NCBI GenBank assembly: GCA_003550325.1
Contig: QKWP01000693.1
Span: 110,806 to 174,805, forward strand
DNA from: Gigaspora rosea
Lineage: Eukaryota; Glomeromycota; Glomeromycetes; Diversisporales; Gigasporaceae
DNA length: 64,000 nucleotides
Reading direction: 5' to 3'
Below, piece by piece: positions 57,650 to 64,000 of this stretch. The first letter of the stretch is position 1. Each line of letters opens with the position of its first letter. A program made the position numbers and the translations under genes. The notes under the pieces are model-generated. The model was not told where the DNA came from. It made no database searches and saw only the letters and a list, made by a program, of their open reading frames with translations.

Positions 57650-58480
57650 CAGAAGTAGTAGTTAGCATGCGCAAGGTTTTGAAAAGTTGTTGTTTATCTC
57701 GCAAAGTGCTGAAATAAAATAAATTAATAAAAATAATTTAAAAATAAACCAAAAAAAACAAAAACAAAAAACATAAAACAAAAAAAAATAAAGCGAAACC
57801 TTGCAAGAACTTGCAAAAACTAGCAAAAACTTGCGATAACTTGCGCACATTTCTCTAAAGAAGCGTTCTTGAAAATTTAAAAATTGCTGGGAGTGTGTTT
57901 TTGAAAGTGTCAGAAGTCGTAGTTGGCATGCGCAAGGGTTCGAAAAGTTGTTGTTTTTCTTGCAAAGTGTCAAAATAAAATAAATTAATAAAAAAATTTT
58001 AAAAATAAACCAAAAAAAACAAAAACAAAAAGCACGAAATAAAAAAATAAATGAAACAAAACCTTGCAAGAACTTGCAAAAACTTGCAAAAACTTGCAAA
58101 AATTTGCATATATTTCTCTAAAGAAGTGTTCTTGAAGATTTAGAAATTGCTAAGAGTGTGTTCTTGAAAGTGCCGAATATCGTAGTTGGCATGCACAAGG
58201 TTTCAAAAAGTTATTGTTTTTCTCGCAAAGTGCCGAAATAAAATAAATTAATAAAAAATTTTAAAATAAACCAAAAAAACAAAAACAAAAAGCACGAAAT
58301 AAAAAAATAAATGAAACGAAACCTTGCAAGAACTTGCAAAAACTTATGAAAACTTGCAAAAACTAGCAAAAACTTGCAACTATTTCTTAAAGAAGCGTTC
58401 TTGAAGATTTAGAAATTGCTAATATGTGTTCTTGAAAGTGTCGAAAGTCGTAGTTGGTGTGCGCAATGTTTCGAACATCG
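57650..58480. repeat. approximately 240-bp tandem array, locus 3
   Basis: About 3.5 copies of a unit with TTGGCATGCGCAAGG, CTTGCAAAGTGCTGAAATAA, AACTTGCAAAAACTTGC and AAGAAGCGTTCTTGAA. It is preceded by TTTCGCAATATTTCG sequence like that at 47090. The long minus frame here (57662-58099) is a by-product of the repeat. Confidence 0.82.
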
Positions 58481-58674
58481 GCAAATTTTATATATGGATA
58501 TATATCGATTACTAACCGGTAAGATATATATCGATTATTAACACCCCTGTCGATTTCTATCGATAGTGATAGTAATCGATATATATCCGGTTAATCGATT
58601 ACTATCGATAGTGATATCAATTAATAATTATTATATTCACATAATCATGTTTTTTGAACATTTTACAGGTTTTC
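58481..58674. repeat. ATCGATA palindrome cluster
   Basis: Dense ATATATCGATTA / TCGATAGTGATA motifs occupy about 58495-58622. This resembles the motif-packed ends of the hAT-like elements, but no partner end is seen. Confidence 0.55.
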
Positions 58675-59762
58675 GCAAATTTTCTAAAACTTTGAGCAAA
58701 GGTATCTTAGCAACAACCTGATCAAATTCGATAAAATTTTTTTTATTTGAATTTTATGGATCCATAGAATTAAAATAAAAAAAATTTTCATCGAATTTGA
58801 TTAGGTGGTTGCAGAAATATCTTTGATCAAAGTTTTAGAGAATTTCAAAACGGTATTACATAACAGATACATCTAAATTTGTTGACAAAACTTTGATCAA
58901 GGATATCTCTGCAACCACCTGATCAAATTTGATAAAAATTTTTTTACTTATTCTACTTATCCATAAAATCTAAATAAAAAATTTTCATCAAATTTGATCA
59001 AGTGGTTGCAGAGATATCCTTGATCAAAGTTTTGTCAAAAATTTAAACGTATCTGTCATGTGATATACGTTTTGAAATTCTCTAAAACTTTGATCAAAGA
59101 TATCTCTGCAACCACCTGATCAAATTTGATAAAAATTTTTTTACTTATTCTACGGATTCATAAATTTAAATAAAAAATTTTCATATTTGATCAAGGATAT
59201 CTCTACAACCACTTGATCAAATTTGATGAAAATTTTTTTATTTAAATTTTATGGATTCATAGAATAAGTAAAAAATTTTAATCAAATATAATCAGGTGGT
59301 TGCAGAGATATCCTTGATCAAAGATTTGTCAACAAATTTAAATGTATCTATTATGTGATATGTATTTTGGAATTCTTTAAAACTTTGATCAAAGATATTT
59401 TTGCAACCACTTGATCAAATTCTATGAAAATTTTTTTATTTGAATTCTATGGATCCATAAAATTCAAATAAAAAAAATTTTCATCAAATTTGGTCAAGAA
59501 CTTGTAGAGATATCTTTGATAAAATATTCTTCTATTTCCAAAAAATATATTATAAAGAAGCTGCGCCAAATGAAAAAAGCTATTATAGAATGAATATTTA
59601 ACCAAATAACTTGAAATTTTAGAAAGCAAAATTTTAGCCTAATCTCTATTGATTATATTAGTGCGCAGTAATTTGTTTCATTTGACTTGTAAAAATCTAG
59701 CCTGTGATGATGATTTTTCTGTTTTCATTAAAATTGAAAATTTTAGAAAATCCCAAATCTGG
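58675..59762. repeat. alternating inverted-repeat array (family P1), right copy
   Basis: Several hairpin modules of the family at 37381-38594, here in the opposite overall orientation. 59640-59762 is the inverse of about 37922-38045. The retrotransposon LTR begins immediately after AATCTGG. Confidence 0.88.
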
Positions 59763-60428
59763 TGTTATAGAACGATAGTTTATTATATTACCTTATTATT
59801 TTATTATTTTATTTTTATTTTATTATTATATTGTATTATATTATTAACTTGAGAAATTAGAATAGTTGATACCGCTTATAACGCTTATAACGATTATCAC
59901 GCTTATAACGCTTATAACGATTATCACGCTTATAATGCTTATAACGATTATCATGCTTATAACGCTTATGACGCTTATAACGCTTATGACGCTTATAACG
60001 CTTATGTTGCTCTTGTAGATTATAGTGTTTATCATTGTAAATTAACGCTTATAACGCTTATTCTAAAATGTATTTAAAGACACAGAATTTCCCTTAGTCA
60101 AACTAGACCAAGACACCCCACTTCTCTTATACTTAATATACATCTTGTACTGGGATTTCTTAGGAACAGAAACCTAAGGATAGCCCTATCTTAGATTATT
60201 AATAAAGAAACTATTTATCTTAATAACACCAAGTTTATTATCAAGTAATAGTAAAATCGATAATTCCTCATTGAATACTCTCACGAACTGCCCTTAGAGA
60301 AGAGTATAATTTCTTACAGACTAAGGAATTATACCTACCTCTTGGACACCGCTATAAACCGATAAAGGATCCCTGTAGCCGTGTCGTTGTTATAGTAAGG
60401 AGTAAAAGAAGGCCTCCCTACTGTAACA
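59763..60428 (+). mobile_element. 5' LTR of a Ty3-type retrotransposon
   Basis: Starts TGTTATAG and ends CTGTAACA, with matching TGTTA...TAACA termini, 666 bp. It is followed at once by a primer-binding-site-like TGGTGCC. It is homologous to the inverted solo LTR at 34964-35622. It contains a GCTTATAAC minisatellite (59871-60050). The left flank CTGG or TCTGG should be repeated after the 3' LTR, outside the window. Confidence 0.88.
59871..60050 (+). repeat. period-9 GCTTATAAC minisatellite in the 5' LTR
   Basis: Twenty or so 9-mers. The left half has a 27-bp higher-order period (GCTTATAAC, GCTTATAAC, GATTATCAC); the right half alternates GCTTATAAC with GCTTATGAC. Confidence 0.88.
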
Positions 60429-60430
60429 TT

Positions 60431-60447
60431 TGGTGCCTTCTGGCGGA
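60431..60447 (+). promoter_or_regulatory. primer binding site for reverse transcription
   Basis: TGGTGCCTTCTGGCGG begins two bases after the LTR. Its complement would end GGCACCA, as expected for the CCA-tailed 3' end of a tRNA. The tRNA species is not identified. Confidence 0.65.
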
Positions 60448-60499
60448 AACATTTAAAACATTTGGATATTATTGAAGATATTTGAAAACCTCTACAACT

Positions 60500-60700
60500 C
60501 TAGCTGCTGCTGTTCGTCCTGGAAGTCTCTTTGCCCACGGACTCTATAAAACCTATTTTGCTGCTGCCGTTCGTCCTGGAAGACTCTTTGCCCAAGGACT
60601 CTATTTATTTTAATTGCTGTTTATTTCTCATAACATTTGCTGCTGCTGTTCATCCTGGAAGACTCTTTGCCCAAGGATTCTATCTATTTAACTAAACTTA
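60500..60700 (+). repeat. three-copy repeat in the retrotransposon leader
   Basis: Three copies of CTGCTGYYGTTCRTCCTGGA + AGWCTCTTTGCCC + AMGGAYTCTAT lie between the primer binding site and the gag ATG, separated by about 15-50 variable bases. Confidence 0.85.
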
Positions 60701-60759
60701 CTAACAAGATATTACTAACAATTAATTATTTTGAGATTTAGTCAGGAGTCATAAGGCAT

Positions 60760-63700
60760 ATGACTACTGATATTAACGAATTATATAATCGATATATTAG
60801 AAACCACCTAGTAGAACATCATCAAAACTCTGCTCTTCCATTTCACTCTCTCCAACTACGTGCTCCTGATCTTTCTTGTCAAGAGTGTTATCCTCCCCCT
60901 CGCTCTAGTGGTCGTGTTTTTGCTCGAACACCTTTTGGAAGATTTTGGCATTGGTATTCTGGTACCTACTCCGCTGATTCCTATACCTCTCAAACTACTG
61001 GAAACTTTATTCGCCTGACTGCTACTAGAGACCCTGCTACTATCCGTGCTTGTATTCGAGATATTATTTTTAGCTGCCGATATCAAATAGAACTTGACAA
61101 CCCAAGAGAAATTGCTCTTGCTATTCTTCAACGCTTTACCCATCGAACAACTTTACCTCCTCTTGATTTTGCGGACTATACTACTTTTGACCCATACTTA
61201 GACACCGATACTGAAAACTATAACCCTCGATATCCGGACTTAGGATATTCTATTATCGAAGGATCTAGCCCTACTTTTAACACTGTACCTCTTCTTACTA
61301 CCCCTGAGGATCGCCCCTCTACTCCTCTTGGTTTTAACCTACTCCCTTATAGTGAACATAATAGTGATCTTAGCTCTCACACCCCTTCGTTCCAACATAC
61401 TAGCCTACCTGCAAGTCCTACAGTTTTAGCACCTAATCAACAAGATATAGACCTTGAAAATTTCTTTGAAACTACCTCTACTTTTAATTTAGATAGACTT
61501 TTACCAGATACTACTGAAGAAACTAGTGAAGAAGACCAAGAACCTTCCCTAACCTCACCTGTAGACAACTCACCTCCCATTATGGCTGAACGAGCGATTG
61601 CTGATGCTGCTACTGCTATTAATACCTTAGCTGCTGCGTTTGTCCATGGAGGAGTTGAAAGGAATCTTCTTCCTGTTAATTTCTTTAATGGAGATGGAAC
61701 CCAAGACCCACTCGAATGGTATTCAGAATTCAAGCGTGCTGCCGTTGCTAACCGATGGAATGCTGCCCGGAAATTAGAACTTGTCCCTGTCTACTTGAAA
61801 GGAATTGCCTTAGACTGGTTTTCCTCCCTTACCACTAAGCCCACTGTTTTTAGTGATAAGGATAACCAAGATACTAGTTTTAAACACCTGTTTCTAGACC
61901 GATTTGTTACCCCAAAACAAAAAGTTATGTGGCAAAAGCAACTTTTTGATGTCAAACAAGGTGCCAACTCAGTTGATGACTATATTAACCGGTTCAGAAA
62001 ACTGAAGCGACGTGTTGACCCTGACGATGACTTCCCTGATGCCTTTGTAATCCAACTCTTTATCCAAGGCCTTCGTCCTGAGTTTGCTATAAATGTACAA
62101 GCCTCTGAACCTGCTGATCTTGATGCTGCTATGAAAACTGCTCGTAAATGGGAAACTGGAAAACTTATGGCTTCTCCTAATACCGATACAGACCAAGCCA
62201 TTAAACAACTAACTGAACAAATCGCTCAACTTAGTATTAACCTCGCGCAGAAGCAACCACCTGCTAACCTCTCGGTAAACTATGCTGATTCCCCTAAACA
62301 AGCCAATCCGATTAAACAACCTCCTACCTGCCATTATTGTGGTCGAACCGGACACTTTATTGCACATTGTCGTCTTAAAAAGAAGAATCAAAGTAATGAA
62401 CGAGGAAGAAACAGACAGTCCAATAATAACAACTATCGACGTGACTCTTATAGAAACAGATCTAGAAGTCAAGATAATAGAGACCGAGATTATTACAATA
62501 GAGACCGAAGCCGCTCTAGAAATAGAAATAATCGTAATGATCGAGATGACTACCGATCTAGAAGTCGAGACCGATCTTCTTCTTGGAGACCTAGCAACCG
62601 AACCCCCTCACCCTACTACAGAAATGTTAACTATCTTGATGGAACTCCTTCTACCACTACCACTACCAACTCACCTCTTAGTCCACAAAAATGGGAAACG
62701 TTCCTAGACAACCCTTCTGTTCGTACTGCACTATCTTCTTACTTGTACGAAGAAGCTAAAACTGCTAATTTGATCCAGACATCTGCTTATACTACACCTG
62801 TCAAATGTAATGTTAAAATCAATCAAAAACCACAAGAAGCTATTATTGACAGTGGAGCCTCTATCAGCATGATCGCACACCAATTAGTCCAAGATCTAGG
62901 ATTAAAAATAGAACAAGCCTCTCTTAGCCTTATCATACCTGCTACTGGAACCCCTTCTCGTCCTTTGGGAATTATTCGAGACTTACCTATAGAAATAGAT
63001 GGTGCTATTATTCCTATTACCGTTGAAGTAGTCCCTGCCACCTCTTACTCATTATTGCTTGGAAATGACTGGTCAAAGAAAGTTGAAGCCAGTTACAATT
63101 GGAAAAATGGATGCTACTCTTTTAAGTGGAAAAACAAGAAACATACCGTTCCTACTTCCTATGAAAGTAACCAACCATTACCCTCACAACCTACTGTTAC
63201 CGACCCTGCTGAATTAGACACTTATGAACAGGAATACTTAGTCCCTCAAGAAGCTTATGCTTTTATCACCACCCATGAACCAGACATTACCCCTACCTCT
63301 GATGATGATACCAACCCATGGATTATCCACCAGCCTAGACATAGAAAGCGTGCCCCTCCTAACTCTCGTGTATGTGGCAATTGTGGCTCACCTGAACATC
63401 TCTTTGCCAACTGCCCTACCAACCGTTGTAATCGCTGTCGACAGGATGGACATATTGCTGTCCACTGCCCACAACAAGTACCAAAGCGGACCTCTTGCCG
63501 TACCTGCAATGGTAATGACCATTTGTACCGAAACTGCCCTGAAAATATTTGTCATACCTGTAGAGCAACTGGACATATTGCCGTTGACTGTTCTTTTGGA
63601 GCCCTTAAGGAACAGAACCGAATTTGCCAATGTGGATGTAATCCGGATGATATTGAAGCCCGTCGAATGTATAACTTTAGTACAAGGCGTACTCACCACT

Positions 63701-64000
63701 GCTGTCACTGCAAGAAACCAAATAGACCAGAAGACCTACAAGTTCTTAACAATCAGTTTGTTTGCCGAGGATGTGTCTCTGACTATTATTATGAACTCCC
63801 TCTTGATGACCCTCAACGTATATATTATTATAGCCACGGAGAAGGACGTGGAACCCTTGTCCAATGTAAAATCTGTGGAGAAACTAGACCTACCTCTAAG
63901 ATGAATAATCTAGAAAGCCTAGAACAAGCCCTTTGGTTTTGTGACCTTGAACACCTCTATGCTTATAAAGCAGGACAGGATGTTCTCTACAATGCAAATT
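60760..64000 (+). CDS. Ty3-type gag-protease(-pol) polyprotein, truncated by the window edge
   Basis: The frame opens at ATG 60760 (in-frame TAG at 60739) and has no stop to the window end, giving at least 1080 residues. Residues 1 to about 220 form an unrecognised domain. About 308-500 is the retrotransposon gag/capsid region (FFNGDGTQDPLEWYSEFKR, then ALDWFSSL, TPKQKVMWQKQLFDVKQG). A CCHC knuckle CHYCGRTGHFIAHC lies at 524-537, an RS/RD-rich basic tract at about 545-620, and an aspartic protease with DSGAS at 697. After the protease come four more CCHC knuckles (from 872: CGNCGSPEHLFANC, CNRCRQDGHIAVHC, CRTCNGNDHLYRNC, CHTCRATGHIAVDC) and further CxxC pairs. Reverse transcriptase, RNase H and integrase are expected further right but are not visible here. 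The intact long frame and LTR suggest a young element. Confidence 0.9.
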   Translation, partial: MTTDINELYNRYIRNHLVEHHQNSALPFHSLQLRAPDLSCQECYPPPRSSGRVFARTPFGRFWHWYSGTYSADSYTSQTTGNFIRLTATRDPATIRACIRDIIFSCRYQIELDNPREIALAILQRFTHRTTLPPLDFADYTTFDPYLDTDTENYNPRYPDLGYSIIEGSSPTFNTVPLLTTPEDRPSTPLGFNLLPYSEHNSDLSSHTPSFQHTSLPASPTVLAPNQQDIDLENFFETTSTFNLDRLLPDTTEETSEEDQEPSLTSPVDNSPPIMAERAIADAATAINTLAAAFVHGGVERNLLPVNFFNGDGTQDPLEWYSEFKRAAVANRWNAARKLELVPVYLKGIALDWFSSLTTKPTVFSDKDNQDTSFKHLFLDRFVTPKQKVMWQKQLFDVKQGANSVDDYINRFRKLKRRVDPDDDFPDAFVIQLFIQGLRPEFAINVQASEPADLDAAMKTARKWETGKLMASPNTDTDQAIKQLTEQIAQLSINLAQKQPPANLSVNYADSPKQANPIKQPPTCHYCGRTGHFIAHCRLKKKNQSNERGRNRQSNNNNYRRDSYRNRSRSQDNRDRDYYNRDRSRSRNRNNRNDRDDYRSRSRDRSSSWRPSNRTPSPYYRNVNYLDGTPSTTTTTNSPLSPQKWETFLDNPSVRTALSSYLYEEAKTANLIQTSAYTTPVKCNVKINQKPQEAIIDSGASISMIAHQLVQDLGLKIEQASLSLIIPATGTPSRPLGIIRDLPIEIDGAIIPITVEVVPATSYSLLLGNDWSKKVEASYNWKNGCYSFKWKNKKHTVPTSYESNQPLPSQPTVTDPAELDTYEQEYLVPQEAYAFITTHEPDITPTSDDDTNPWIIHQPRHRKRAPPNSRVCGNCGSPEHLFANCPTNRCNRCRQDGHIAVHCPQQVPKRTSCRTCNGNDHLYRNCPENICHTCRATGHIAVDCSFGALKEQNRICQCGCNPDDIEARRMYNFSTRRTHHCCHCKKPNRPEDLQVLNNQFVCRGCVSDYYYELPLDDPQRIYYYSHGEGRGTLVQCKICGETRPTSKMNNLESLEQALWFCDLEHLYAYKAGQDVLYNAN

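Noticed and set aside
57662..58099. 145-codon minus-strand frame rich in Phe and Cys with internal repetition
   Set aside because: The repetition follows the 240-bp tandem array and the hydrophobicity comes from A-rich spacers read in antisense; no domain.
59844..60035. VISVISVIS low-complexity peptide on the minus strand
   Set aside because: It is translation of the 9-bp LTR minisatellite.
61437..63708. several minus-strand and alternate plus-strand frames over the retrotransposon
   Set aside because: They overlap the much longer gag-protease frame with its conserved motifs and have none of their own.

Overview
The window looks like nuclear DNA of a fungus with a very AT-rich, transposon-loaded genome. 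The closest match from recognisable content is an arbuscular mycorrhizal fungus (Glomeromycotina, Rhizophagus-like). The reasons are a tyrosine-kinase-like kinase fused to ribonuclease-inhibitor-type leucine-rich repeats, a neighbouring F-box/LRR protein with the same repeat consensus, a Crinkler-type N-terminal domain, FAR1/SWIM MULE transposase remains, short GT-AG introns and a Ty3-type retrotransposon. The species assignment is inference.

Host genes are few and lie in the left 26 kb. They are a broken Crinkler-like fragment (6.2-6.6 kb), an intact single-exon adenylate-forming reductase (13.2-16.4 kb, minus), a four-exon kinase-LRR gene (21.1-23.1 kb, plus) and, convergent with it, an F-box/LRR gene (24.1-25.9 kb, minus). 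The F-box gene was split by a 514-bp MULE-like insertion with a 9-bp target duplication. Removing the insertion and one duplication copy puts an upstream ATG in frame with the F-box.

Most of the remainder is mobile DNA, and several elements can be delimited to the base by target-site duplications. Three hAT-like elements have both termini and an 8-bp duplication (9.2-11.5, 27.4-28.6 and 53.2-54.1 kb); a fourth (18.8-19.8 kb) has 7 of 8 bp. Their ends are packed with an element-specific short motif in both orientations. There are also two MULE-like elements with 9-bp duplications, three PIF/Harbinger-like MITEs with 3-bp duplications, one SINE-like retroposon with a 15-bp duplication, two solo LTRs with 4-bp duplications, decayed hAT and FAR1/MULE transposases, and the left end of a Ty3-type retrotransposon that runs off the right edge (5' LTR from 59.76 kb, gag-protease reading frame from 60.76 kb).

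From 26 kb to 59.7 kb there is no convincing intact gene. The stretch holds approximately 240-bp tandem arrays, palindromic TGAATATTCA clusters, and two families of alternating inverted repeats (37-39 kb with 58-59.5 kb; 48.7-50.1 kb). Both assembly gaps (38595-39548 and 50116-50999) fall inside these palindromic arrays.
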